Source: an uncultured Gammaproteobacteria bacterium (GTDB taxonomy: Bacteria; Pseudomonadota; Gammaproteobacteria; Arenicellales; JAANXG01). From it: DNA of 47,029 nucleotides. The notes under the pieces are model-generated. The model was given only the letters and a program-made list of their open reading frames with translations. It ran no database searches and had not been told where the DNA came from. The translations under genes and the position numbers were made by a program. The stretch spans positions 1-47,029 of the forward strand of contig CAMYKK010000025.1 of NCBI GenBank assembly GCA_947258975.1. Reading direction: 5' to 3'. Positions within the stretch are counted from its first letter, which is position 1. Each line of letters opens with the position of its first letter. Of this stretch, positions 26,502 to 35,439 are shown one piece after another.

Positions 26502-28013
26502 ATGATCCCCACCCTGAAGACACGCACAACCAAAGCTGTCCTTGTTTCATTTCTGTCGGCGGCGTCGATCATGTTGCTATTGAATAAGAGTGGCGGCGTT
26601 AGTCAGATCGGAAACAAATCTGCCGAGCTCGCGTGTTTAAAGGAAACCTTCACCGGTGCTGTGGGAGTGGTCAAACAGCATGACATACCCTTGGAGTTTA
26701 CTGGAAGAGTAACGCTGGGTGACCTCAATGCGGATGGAAATGCTGATTTTGTTGTTTCAGGCCGTGACCGACTCGCGGCCTATGATATATGCGGCCGGCA
26801 GTTGTGGAAACAGCAAGCCAGCACCAACTGGGATTACAACGTACACAAATATTGGCATTTGACCAGTTATGGTTACATCGGCGATGCCGATGGCGATGGT
26901 GACGGGGAGTTTTTACACATCGGTAATGACTGGAAAACGCTCTATATCCGCAGTGGCAAGACAGGTGTTATCGAGCAACGAATAGAATTGCCGGATCGAA
27001 AATGGATGTACGTGCTTCTGGGTCGCAGAACCGGTGACACCGGCGAACGGGCAACCCGTATTTTTGTCACTACGGCTGCCTACAACCAGGATGTCCATAT
27101 CAATGCTTATGACGTACGAAGCGGCGATCCAAGGTTGGAATGGGCATATTTCGCCCCCCAATCTCAGGTTGGGAAATATGCCTACGTAACGCCCCAGGTG
27201 GCAAATATTGACAGCAGAGGTGGTGACGAGATTTTGTTTGCCACCGTGGCATTGAGCGAACAAGGACAACAAGAGTGGATTTATAACACTTCAGCCATGT
27301 CTGCCGGCGGCATCCATATGTTAACCGTTAAGGACATCGATCCGGATCTTCCCGGTCTGGAAACCGTGGTCAGCATCTACGGCCCCCACCAAGGGCAACC
27401 GTCCCTGGTCAGTTACTCCAATGCAACAAAACCGATGGAGAACTGGCGGGCGTACTCGCCTGATACCGATAAGCACCCCCACCAGCATACCGTGGGCGAT
27501 TTTGACATTTCCTCACCGGGCTTGGAAACACTCGCAAGAAACAATAACGGATTCAGGCACTGGATGGTGGATTACCGCGGTCAGGTACTGCGTAAAAATT
27601 GGCGAATTGACCCTGGCTGGACCCGTAGCGGTGAATATGTGCAGGCGATCGAGTGGGATGAACAGCCTGGAACCGAAGTGCTATATCTGGAACGGCATGT
27701 GTATGGCTATCACAGGCCCAGGATGCGCATCATATCGCCAATCAAGAATATGGCGGTTACGCCTATTTTTGCCGGCGGCCCGCAAAATAATTCCAAGTGG
27801 ATTGGAGATAAATGGTTCGGCTTCAATCCTTTTGAGGCGGGAGGACATGTTGTCGATGTCATTGGTGATGGTAGGGAGGAAATCCTCACCTGGGGTAATA
27901 ACAAGATCAGTCTGTTTTTCAATTCGGGCAAAACAAACGTCCCGCGACGTTGGGGCAACGCTGACTATATGCAAATCAAAAAACTGTTTTGCGCGCTCTA
28001 CAATCCTCGCTGA
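26502..28013 (+). CDS. Secreted FG-GAP beta-propeller protein, rhamnogalacturonan-lyase-like
   Basis: 503 residues. The N-terminus (KTRTTKAVLVSFLSAASIMLLL) is an export signal or anchor. Calcium-binding FG-GAP loops are evident in GDLNADGNADFVVSG and GDADGDGDGEFLHIG. Later blades read VKDIDPDLPGLETVVSIYG, VGDFDISSPGLETLAR and VDVIGDGREEILTWGNN. The alternation of such blades and the end with GDGREEI resemble family PL11 rhamnogalacturonan lyases, though the match is from memory and catalytic residues were not verified. A plain FG-GAP propeller with no enzyme activity is the alternative. It stands alone, with about 200 bp before the next feature. Confidence 0.65.
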   Translation: MIPTLKTRTTKAVLVSFLSAASIMLLLNKSGGVSQIGNKSAELACLKETFTGAVGVVKQHDIPLEFTGRVTLGDLNADGNADFVVSGRDRLAAYDICGRQLWKQQASTNWDYNVHKYWHLTSYGYIGDADGDGDGEFLHIGNDWKTLYIRSGKTGVIEQRIELPDRKWMYVLLGRRTGDTGERATRIFVTTAAYNQDVHINAYDVRSGDPRLEWAYFAPQSQVGKYAYVTPQVANIDSRGGDEILFATVALSEQGQQEWIYNTSAMSAGGIHMLTVKDIDPDLPGLETVVSIYGPHQGQPSLVSYSNATKPMENWRAYSPDTDKHPHQHTVGDFDISSPGLETLARNNNGFRHWMVDYRGQVLRKNWRIDPGWTRSGEYVQAIEWDEQPGTEVLYLERHVYGYHRPRMRIISPIKNMAVTPIFAGGPQNNSKWIGDKWFGFNPFEAGGHVVDVIGDGREEILTWGNNKISLFFNSGKTNVPRRWGNADYMQIKKLFCALYNPR

Positions 28014-28220
28014 TTCGTCGGAGCAATCAGTGGGGTCCGATTGTGTGGATTATTTTCACAAGCGCATTCCAATCGTACCTAACCTTATTGATTTCACAAA
28101 TCACAAAGAATGAAACCGACTTCCCAACCGGCCTGTTAGTCGCCACAAGAGAACCACAGGCATTCGTTGGTATATAAATTGTTATCGCCTAGCGAACCAT
28201 TGATAACGTCAGCAAGAACC

Positions 28221-28571
28221 TCAAAATTTACCGTGAGCCGCTGCTCGTGGCCGAGTAAACCCGAGTAGGCCGTTAATCTCGTCAGGATCAAAAGTGCCTC
28301 GATCTGCGCCCAGTTCCCATTCAATCCAGCGGACCGAGGGCGAAAGCCAATTGTCAAGCGGCCCGACTGCGCTGATCGGCAAGTCCCCGAATCCGGACAG
28401 GTGCGCTCTCGTCGATTGATGATGAGCAACTTGTCGCCACGTCGATTCTGTAGGGTCGAGAAAGTCGAGGTCGACTTCAGCGGCCGAGGCACTCCCGGCC
28501 ATGCCAAGCAGTCCCCAGGTTACGACCAGTCGGGCGATGTTTTTGACGCCGCTGATTTTCGATTCTGTCAT
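28221..28571 (-). CDS. Small secreted protein, unknown
   Basis: 116 residues. The N-terminus has a good signal peptide (KNIARLVVTWGLLGMAGSASA, cleavage before AEVDLDF). The mature part contains DNWLSPSVRWIEWELGADRGTFDPDEINGLLGF. The end, PRAAAHGKF, looks abrupt, and an overlapping frame (28136-28507) continues with NFEVLADVINGS, so a frameshift near 28250 that has shortened a longer protein is possible. I do not recognise the family. It lies on the same strand as the sorted protein upstream at 28758-29504. Confidence 0.5.
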   Translation of the reverse strand: MTESKISGVKNIARLVVTWGLLGMAGSASAAEVDLDFLDPTESTWRQVAHHQSTRAHLSGFGDLPISAVGPLDNWLSPSVRWIEWELGADRGTFDPDEINGLLGFTRPRAAAHGKF

Positions 28572-28757
28572 CGCTGAGCCCCCACGCTCAAAACGCTAAC
28601 TGCTTGGCAGAATCCACACAACTAATTGATGTATGCAAGTCATTGCCAATAATATTGATTCGGGCTGCATGAAATCTAAAGTCAAATTTCCCCTTGGCTC
28701 GATAATTAGATTATCAAGCCGTTTTCTTCCGGCTTATGGATTCTTATACGCAGGGCG

Positions 28758-29504
28758 TTATGACGTTTCTTCTGACGTCTGTAGCCTTCTCCCGATACCG
28801 AATAGGGCAAAAAGCGCCGACACAAATAAGGCAATCGCTGGCGGAATGGGTGTGGCGGCAACGCCAGCGACTTTGATTTCACCACCAATATTTGCGGTCA
28901 AACCGCCGGTGTCACTACCCACCATAGCGAACAAACCTGACCCCGTTATGGGATCATAATCAAAATTGTTTGGTGTGCATGTACCGCCGCCAGCAGGACA
29001 CCCACCCGGGGCTGTGAAGATGGCTAGCCCATCACTGAAACTGAAAATTCCGCTACCCTGTGGTGTTGAACCGGTATCGACCAAACTGTAGTTTAGGGTA
29101 CCGCCGGCATAGGGATCGCTGCCCTGATCAAAATTCCCGCCAGTGATATTTAATTGCCAAATATCGTTTGCGTTGCTGCCCGTAGTTCCGAAGAACGCGT
29201 CGACCGCGGCTGCATTGAGCACCGTAGCCGTCAATCCGCCGCTCATGCTGGTGATGATGTCATCGTATGACTCGGAAGGGCCGGACGTCGCTCCTTCTGA
29301 CCAATCGCCGGACCAAGAGCCCGCCAAGCCGAACAAAGGCGTCATACCAGGTCCGTAAATCCCTTCGGGCAGAAAGAAGTTACTGGTTGTATCGTCGAGT
29401 GTTAAAGTCACTACATCAGCGTGCGCGACCCTACCCACCGACAGTGCGCATACCCCTGCCAGACACAACAACAAGATTTTTCTGCTATTTGTTCTAAACA
29501 TCAT
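28758..29504 (-). CDS. Secreted protein with exosortase-type C-terminal sorting signal
   Basis: 248 residues from the ATG at 29504, preceded by GGGGTG. The signal peptide is KILLLCLAGVCALSVGRVAHA. The mature domain is rich in Gly, Ser, Asp and Thr with no Cys pattern beyond PGGCPAGGGTC. The last 25 residues are a tripartite tail: TPIPPAIALFV, a hydrophobic helix ending LFGIG, then RRL and a short polar end. This resembles the VPLPAA-type tail of PEP-CTERM-like proteins processed by an exosortase and attached to surface material. No exosortase is encoded in this window. The frame is open to 29567. Confidence 0.7.
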   Translation of the reverse strand: MMFRTNSRKILLLCLAGVCALSVGRVAHADVVTLTLDDTTSNFFLPEGIYGPGMTPLFGLAGSWSGDWSEGATSGPSESYDDIITSMSGGLTATVLNAAAVDAFFGTTGSNANDIWQLNITGGNFDQGSDPYAGGTLNYSLVDTGSTPQGSGIFSFSDGLAIFTAPGGCPAGGGTCTPNNFDYDPITGSGLFAMVGSDTGGLTANIGGEIKVAGVAATPIPPAIALFVSALFALFGIGRRLQTSEETS

Positions 29505-29567
29505 CGACACCCCGCATCTTGCGACCCGTAAAATAATCCGTGGGAACATGAATCTTGATCCCCACAC

Positions 29568-30669
29568 TCACTACAGACACCCCAACTAGAAGCAAGCGGT
29601 ATGCCAATACTTAACTTATTGATTTATATGCATATATCGGGGAATGTTGTTTTCGTGCGTAAATGTTTGTTTACGACGACCTTGGGTCGGAAATGGTGGA
29701 AGGGATGGTGAATCCTCATCGCTGCTGACGGGATTTAACAATGGCGTTAGTGGAATATTTCTTTATAAATTAGAGTGTTACATTAAATAACTGGGAGTCT
29801 TTTAAGTAGCACCTAAGCAATGGATGCGCTGATTTAAGGCTAGTTTCCTGGTGTAAACATGTGTTTTGCGCGGTTGCCAACAATTTTCGATGCTCATCGG
29901 TGGGTACGCTTGTCTTTAAACCAGCGTCGATGACGACCCCGCTGAGCTGATAGGGGCTTATCGTAGGGACACACTTTAAAAAGATTTCTTCTGACGGCGA
30001 ACCAGTGCTTATCGCCTACTGCAGTTCATCGGCCAGATACCATGTAGCATTTTCATCCTGGATAGATTTTGGTTGTTTCCTAATTCGTCTGTGCCCAGCT
30101 AACGGCCGGCTCCGCGTAGGTCGAGTGCCGGATATTGAAGCATTTTTATGCTTGCGGGTCCCGAACGGCTCGAGCAAACACCAAAATAGGCTTTTCATCT
30201 TGAAAATTTTCGGATCGCTCTCCACTCTCTCTCCGACCGGCGGTATCCCGTCCTTCAGAACTTGAGGTCTGAATGGCTGGTCGACCCTCGCAGCGGTCAT
30301 TAACCGGCAGATAGAGAAACGCTGGAAAAAGCCGCTCCAGCAATTCACTCCAGACAGCCATGAAAGACGACGCTTTTCGTTTCGATGCAGGATTTGACCC
30401 CTTTGGTACGTTTGCGTAAAGAACCCACATCGGCTATCTCTAAGCGCATTTCATTCACGGGACGGGGGGTTTATAGTTACTGACCGTCGGCTGCATGGGA
30501 GCGCATTGAGCTGTCCACTGGGACGTACGACGCCGCCTTTTCGGTATCGATGCGGTCTTGACGTGCAAGAAGTAGCCATTGACATTAGACGTTGTAGTCC
30601 AGCGTTGATTGGCCGTTGCCAGACTGCGCGAAGGCGCATTGAATTCCACGAAACCAAGCGACAGCAATT
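29568..30669. other. Long intergenic region without convincing gene
   Basis: About 1.1 kb between the sorted surface protein and the aldo/keto reductase. Open frames of 60-110 codons exist on both strands at 30005-30430 and 30451-30780, but none has a recognisable motif, ribosome site or signal peptide, and they overlap one another. The first part, 29600-29830, is AT-rich compared with its surroundings. No tRNA or CRISPR-like repeat was seen. It could hold promoters or eroded genes. Confidence 0.5.
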
Positions 30670-31689
30670 ATGGAATATCGAAGAATGGGACGTACGGGTT
30701 TGAAGGTCTCGGAGCTGTGCTTCGGGTCGATGACCTTTGGACAATACACGGATGAGGCGGAAGCCGATAAAATGGTGCATCTCGCGATCGATGCGGGAAT
30801 CAATTGCATCGATACGGCTGATGGTTATGGAGCGGGAGCTGCCGAGGACTACTTGGGTCGTGTCCTAAAAGGCAAGCGGGACGATCTCATACTGGCGACG
30901 AAGTTCTTCAATCCCATGGGGCCGGGCGTCAACGATTCGGGAATGAGTCGCGTGCGCGTTTTCAAGGCTTTGGAAGCCAGCCTCCGGCGTTTGCGGACTG
31001 ACTATATCGACATCTATTATATCCATCATGTAGATTCGCAAACGCCACTCGAAGAGATGCTCTGCGCTTTGAACGATCTGGTGCGAGCTGGAAAGATCCG
31101 CTATATCGCGTGCAGCAATTATGAGGCATGGCGCCTGATGGAATCGCTCTGGATCAGCGACAGCCATGATTGGGCCCGGTTCGAGTGCTACCAGCCGCAG
31201 TACAGTTTGGTGGTGCGTGACATTGAGCAGGAGCTGGTTCCCCTGTGTGAGCACAAGGGATTGGGCATCGTTACGTGGAGCCCGCTGGCGAATGGATTTC
31301 TAACCGGTAAATACCGCGGCAACGAAGGGAAGCTTAAGGGCACTCGTTCCGAGGATGATTGGGTTTTTATGCCCAAGTACCACGCTAGGAATGCCGAGGA
31401 TACCCTAGACGTGGTTCTGGAGATCGCCAAAGAGCTCTCCTGTTCTCCGGCACAAGTCGCCATTCGCTGGATACTGGAGCAACCCGGAATCGCCTCCGCC
31501 ATCATCGGCGCCCGTCATTGCGCACAATTAAGAGACAATATTGCTTCGGCGGATCTGCGTTTCACGAACGAGCAGCTCGCGCGCTTGACTACGGTTTCGC
31601 ATCTCCCGGATCGCTACCCTAAGTCGATGGAGAGCAACATGCATGAGCGCCGCAATGGCGCCGTGAAGATGCCGAGTCTGAACGACTAA
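30670..31689 (+). CDS. Aldo/keto reductase
   Basis: A 339-residue NADPH-dependent carbonyl reductase of the AKR superfamily with a TIM barrel. It opens MEYRRMGRTGLKVSELCFGSMTFG. The catalytic Asp and Tyr are in DTADGYGAGAAEDYLG (about residues 48-63), Lys is in LATKFF, and His is in DIYYIHHVD. The cofactor-binding end has ARHCAQLRDNIAS. Length and the N-terminal motif match the YajO/potassium-channel-beta-like branch. The substrate is unknown. It is a solitary gene. Confidence 0.92.
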   Translation: MEYRRMGRTGLKVSELCFGSMTFGQYTDEAEADKMVHLAIDAGINCIDTADGYGAGAAEDYLGRVLKGKRDDLILATKFFNPMGPGVNDSGMSRVRVFKALEASLRRLRTDYIDIYYIHHVDSQTPLEEMLCALNDLVRAGKIRYIACSNYEAWRLMESLWISDSHDWARFECYQPQYSLVVRDIEQELVPLCEHKGLGIVTWSPLANGFLTGKYRGNEGKLKGTRSEDDWVFMPKYHARNAEDTLDVVLEIAKELSCSPAQVAIRWILEQPGIASAIIGARHCAQLRDNIASADLRFTNEQLARLTTVSHLPDRYPKSMESNMHERRNGAVKMPSLND

Positions 31690-31766
31690 TTGGGCCAATC
31701 TACACGCCGCCGGCAGCGTGCGCTACAGGTAGGTAGTAACGTCCGTTTTTCTATCCAACGCGCGCG

Positions 31767-32000
31767 TCATAGCGGGAGGTCGGCCGGACGGGCACCGGCG
31801 CCCGGGATGGGCGAACGGTCAAACCTTGTCCATGGGACGTATTCAGTGCCGCTAATCTCGCCAGTCCGGGTGCTGATTGTGAGCAGCACTTCGCGGCCCG
31901 CAGTGTTAAACGCGCGCACCCGCACCGGGTCGCTGCTTTGCACTCTGATCGACTGATAACCCGCGGACATCAGGTTCGCTACTATTGATAATATTGTCAT
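31767..32000 (-). CDS. Small PepSY-like hypothetical protein
   Basis: 77 residues from ATG 32000, preceded by a short GAGAAAAG. The central stretch SIRVQSSDPVRVRAFNTAGREVLLTISTRTGEIS has the strand-loop pattern of a PepSY domain, ending in the typical TGEI. No signal peptide is visible, so it may be the remains of a longer exported protein. The complementary frame at 31690-31956 has no such pattern. It stands in a sparse region and is a low-confidence gene. Confidence 0.4.
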   Translation of the reverse strand: MTILSIVANLMSAGYQSIRVQSSDPVRVRAFNTAGREVLLTISTRTGEISGTEYVPWTRFDRSPIPGAGARPADLPL

Positions 32001-32880
32001 CTTTTCTCGTCTTCTGACTATTCAATGTTTGAAGAAGAACACACAAAACAAACGGAGCGCAGGAAGGCCGGATCGCCTGTAAGCAATATCAGTACACGGA
32101 AGCACCAAAAGTGGCAGCATACTCAAAGACCCTCTGTTCCCAATAGGCTTTCTACCCTGTCTTCCCATTAGCAGTTTTATAATCTTTTGTTCGCCGATAG
32201 TCTGTGACAATCGGCACTTAAATCGTTAAAAAAGGTCAAACGTATCTGACCTCACATTAGGAAAATATTCGGTTTGTTTTCCACGTCGTCTATGGCCGGC
32301 GATATCTCGACTTTCGACACACGAGAAATTTTGGAATTTATGGTCATCTTCCCCGATGTAGCCGTAATACCGCACCGCCGCAGCGGCTGTTGTTCTGTAG
32401 AACTACTGAATACGCGTTTTAAGCGTAGGGCCGGGTCATGGCGATATGGCATCGAGCGGTTGGGTTAGTTTCACCCCTTCCTCGGCCTCGCCGGGGCCGG
32501 GATAGGTGTGACTGTCGTAACACCGTGTCGTTCATAAATGCGCCACCATGCCTTAACTTTCAAGACGTACTCAGAGTTTGGCGCCGCTTGGTTAGACATG
32601 CGGGCTACAGCTCGAATCTCCAAGGATGGACAAATGCACCCACATCGAACAACCCCGATACATAGATTTAACTCGTGAGTCGGCGCTATATCGGCGTTAG
32701 AGTTGTCGTTGAAATTCTTGAGCATCGATAGATGCGCCGATGACGACGGTGACTGAGATGGGTGTGAGTGGGTACACGCATGATTACGCTACGACGACGA
32801 GGGCCTCATCGCCCTTGCGGTTGCGGTATCGTTCCATCTCGCGGACAATCGACGCGATCGACAATGTTTGCACAACAGCC
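32001..32880. other. Sparse region with no clear gene
   Basis: About 0.9 kb between the PepSY-like frame and the small secreted protein. A minus-strand frame at 32471-32725 (84 codons, ending VTPIPAPARPRKG) is the only candidate and has no motif I recognise. Near 32740 a plus-strand frame runs into the following gene, but its first 47 codons look non-coding. No repeats of note. Confidence 0.4.
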
Positions 32881-33324
32881 ATGGGAATTAAAGCAACATA
32901 CTACGTGGTCTTACTCATGATTCTGGCTGGAGTTGTTGATGTCTCCGCGCAGGGAGGACGGATATTTGAATCACCGCACCAACGTCTGATTGAACTCAAT
33001 TTGATGTCGCAGGGCCTCATAGGAAAGGCGGCGTCGGGACGCGCACCGGCAAATGAATTCCGGATTGAAGCACGGCTCTATCGGGAACTCCTGCGGAAGC
33101 TCGCATTGGACAATCGGGAGGCGCCAGAGAGAGAGAAAATTCCCAAGCATCTGTTGTTCGCAATGGTTCGTCTTTCGGCCTTGTTGCATGCAGCGGCCGA
33201 CTGTAAAACCGCACGTGTGATTACGTGTCCTGCAGATCTCATGATCCAGCTTCGTTCACAGCAGAACACAGTGTCGGAAGCGCTCGAATCCATGCGGCCC
33301 ATATCTGCTGGAGGCGCGTTATGA
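32881..33324 (+). CDS. Small secreted protein upstream of a metal-type permease
   Basis: 147 residues from ATG 32881; a longer frame is open from 32740. The start gives the signal peptide GIKATYYVVLLMILAGVVDVSA followed by QGGRIFESPHQRLIELN. The mature protein is helical, with a pair CKTARVITCPADL that could form a disulfide. Its stop overlaps the next start as ATGA at 33321, so it is translated together with the permease. I do not recognise the family. A periplasmic metal-binding or accessory role for the permease is an inference from coupling alone. Confidence 0.65.
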   Translation: MGIKATYYVVLLMILAGVVDVSAQGGRIFESPHQRLIELNLMSQGLIGKAASGRAPANEFRIEARLYRELLRKLALDNREAPEREKIPKHLLFAMVRLSALLHAAADCKTARVITCPADLMIQLRSQQNTVSEALESMRPISAGGAL

Positions 33325-34433
33325 TTGGTCTTGGAGGCCAGTTCTTGCAAACGGTGTGGCAGATCCTTGCGGAGTCCGCATTCTGGGTTGTCGTGAGCTT
33401 GGTGGTTGGGGGAGTCGTGCACGAATTTCTGCCCGCGAGCCGATTGAAGAAGCTGATGAACCGCAAGGGTAATCGTTCCATGTTGGGCGCGGTATTATTC
33501 GGCGGTTGTCTGCCGATTTGCAGTTGTGGCGTGATTCCCCTAGCGGTCAGTCTGTACAAAGCCGGTGTTAGCTTGGGCCCGGTGATGGCGTTTACCGCAG
33601 CTACGCCGATCATCAATCCGGCCGCGGTGCTGCTGTCACTGGCTCTGCTGGGTCCGCAAATTACGCTAGTCTACGTTGCCCTCGGTCTCACTTTGCCGTT
33701 CTTGCTCGGCGCGGTCAGCCAACGCTGGGGCGATCGCCGGAGTCCATCTCTGGGGGAGCCTACGCAGGCGGAACCCGGCTTGCCAACGGCAGGGCCCGGA
33801 ACCCTTCTGCAAAGAGTACTCAGGAGCCTGCGCTGGGGCTTCCTGGAGTTGGGCACGTCGATTGGATTCTACTTGGGCATCGGCGTGCTGCTCGCCGGCG
33901 TTATCGCGACAGCTCTGCCCGCAAGCGCGCTGGACGCGTATCTGCGTGAAAACTCGGAAATCGCTTTGCTTGCTGCAGGCCTCCTCGGCGCGAGTATTTA
34001 CGTCTGTGCCGTTGCCCACATTCCCCTGGTTGCGACGCTGCTCGCCACCGGGGCTGCTCCCGGCGTTGCTGTTGTCTTTTTGGTGACCGGAACGGCTACC
34101 AATCTGCCGGAATTAGTCGCGCTCTATAATACGATTGGTCGGCGAACCGTGATACTTTACAGTTCGACATTGATTGCAGGCGCAATCATTGCGGGTTTCG
34201 CGGTAAACGCGTGGTTGACGCCCGGCTTCGTACCGGTATTCGATCCGGTTCGCAGCCTGGATCTGATCGACGCAGGCGAACGTCTTCAGCTAACGGTAGG
34301 CGGTTTGGCCAGCACCGCCGCAACAGTGGTGTTGATAGGCCTAGCGGCCGTCGGGACGTGGCAGAGAGTTGTGGCGCGTATCCGTGCTCATGGACGTATT
34401 CCCGCTTCCGGTGACAGCTGTTGTTCCGAATGA
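33321..34433 (+). CDS. SO_0444-type Cu/Zn efflux permease (YraQ/ArsP-like superfamily)
   Basis: 370 residues from ATG 33321, overlapping the previous stop. About eight to ten hydrophobic helices surround a charged Arg-rich loop. The signature GGCLPICSCGVIPLA places Cys63, Cys67 and Cys69 in a metal-type motif, and TPIINPAAVLLSLALLG follows, as in permeases of the SO_0444/DUF318 group. The C-terminus ends SGDSCCSE, with two further Cys. Export of a soft metal is likely but unproven; ArsP-type organoarsenical transport is an alternative. The 3' end overlaps the convergent TRAP gene by 93 bp. Confidence 0.82.
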   Translation: MIGLGGQFLQTVWQILAESAFWVVVSLVVGGVVHEFLPASRLKKLMNRKGNRSMLGAVLFGGCLPICSCGVIPLAVSLYKAGVSLGPVMAFTAATPIINPAAVLLSLALLGPQITLVYVALGLTLPFLLGAVSQRWGDRRSPSLGEPTQAEPGLPTAGPGTLLQRVLRSLRWGFLELGTSIGFYLGIGVLLAGVIATALPASALDAYLRENSEIALLAAGLLGASIYVCAVAHIPLVATLLATGAAPGVAVVFLVTGTATNLPELVALYNTIGRRTVILYSSTLIAGAIIAGFAVNAWLTPGFVPVFDPVRSLDLIDAGERLQLTVGGLASTAATVVLIGLAAVGTWQRVVARIRAHGRIPASGDSCCSE

Positions 34434-35399
34434 CGCAAGCGCGATCAATTCGCGTCTCCGCTTCAAGGTCAACGTATCCGGCAGCAGTTTCACCCAATCC
34501 GGCAGGGCCTTGCGAAATGCTTCGCGCTCCCGTGCGTCCACTTCTTGGACCGTCATACCGTGTCGTTTCAGTGTGGCGAGTGCCGCAGTCTCGCGATCCC
34601 GTGTGTCTTGCCGTTGCCAGGCACTCATGCTACGTAATGCCTGCATCAGTTTTTTAGCTTTGGCCTTGTCGATGCGTTTCCAGCGGTCCAACGGTGCCAC
34701 CACCACCCATCCTTCGTAACGATGGTTCGAAAGTGAAACCGTGAAGTGCACCCGAAACAGCTCCTCGCGCGCGATCTCCTGCAATGTCGCAGCACGGCCT
34801 GCAATGACGCACTCTCGAAGCACGTCGTCCTGGCGTTGTGGCGTAATTCGGCGCACATCCGCTTTCCAATATCCGAACTGTCTTTGGGCCATGGGATCGG
34901 GCCGCGTCACCAGAAACTCCCTCGCCTTCAGGTTGCGCACTCGATCGTATCGCTTCAGTCCGGACAAGACGTGCATGCCCTCGTCCCAGTAGGCGGTGAT
35001 CTCCCAACCGTTCTCGCGCACGGCGCGGGCGAGGTCCTCTCCCAGGCCGCCATCGACGGCCCTGTGAACCGCTGCCAACGAAGGGTAGAAAAACGGGAGC
35101 TCGAGGACCTGAAGGTCGGGAATGAGCGTCGCCAGGCTACGCACCGGCATGATCAAGAGGTCCGGTTGGGGCGCGGCCGTCGTGGACCACGACGCCTGGT
35201 CGAGCACGACTTCGAAATTCATTTCGCGCGCCGCGCGCTGGAGCCGCTTTGCCGCGGCCCACGCAAAGTGTCCTTCCTCCGCAGGCGCGGCCAGTGCGAT
35301 CGACAACGTGCCGGGCGCTTCAGCGGACGCGGCGCCGGTTTGCACCAGCGCCGCTAATAGGCTCAACGCATAAGCGGACAAGTATGCCGAGCGACGCAT
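34341..35399 (-). CDS. TRAP-type solute-binding protein (DctP-like)
   Basis: 352 residues with signal peptide RRSAYLSAYALSLLAALVQTGAASA. The mature domain has the DctP pattern: LSIALAAPAEEGHFAWAAAK, LQVLELPFFYPSLAAVHRAVDG, LSGLKRYDRVRNLKAREFLV, then HRYEGWVVVAPLDRW and the C-terminal helices REREAFRKALPDW. It should bind an organic acid in the periplasm. No DctQ or DctM membrane component is adjacent, so it is orphan here. Its last 31 codons lie antisense to the end of the permease gene. It follows the beta-propeller gene by 40 bp. Confidence 0.8.
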   Translation of the reverse strand: MRRSAYLSAYALSLLAALVQTGAASAEAPGTLSIALAAPAEEGHFAWAAAKRLQRAAREMNFEVVLDQASWSTTAAPQPDLLIMPVRSLATLIPDLQVLELPFFYPSLAAVHRAVDGGLGEDLARAVRENGWEITAYWDEGMHVLSGLKRYDRVRNLKAREFLVTRPDPMAQRQFGYWKADVRRITPQRQDDVLRECVIAGRAATLQEIAREELFRVHFTVSLSNHRYEGWVVVAPLDRWKRIDKAKAKKLMQALRSMSAWQRQDTRDRETAALATLKRHGMTVQEVDAREREAFRKALPDWVKLLPDTLTLKRRRELIALASFGTTAVTGSGNTSMSTDTRHNSLPRPDGR

Positions 35400-35439
35400 A
35401 CTCGAAAGGCAGTCAAATAACCGACGGCTCAGCGCACCT

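Noticed and set aside
30005-30780. Several frames of 86-110 codons
   Set aside because: They overlap on both strands and show no motif, signal peptide or ribosome site.
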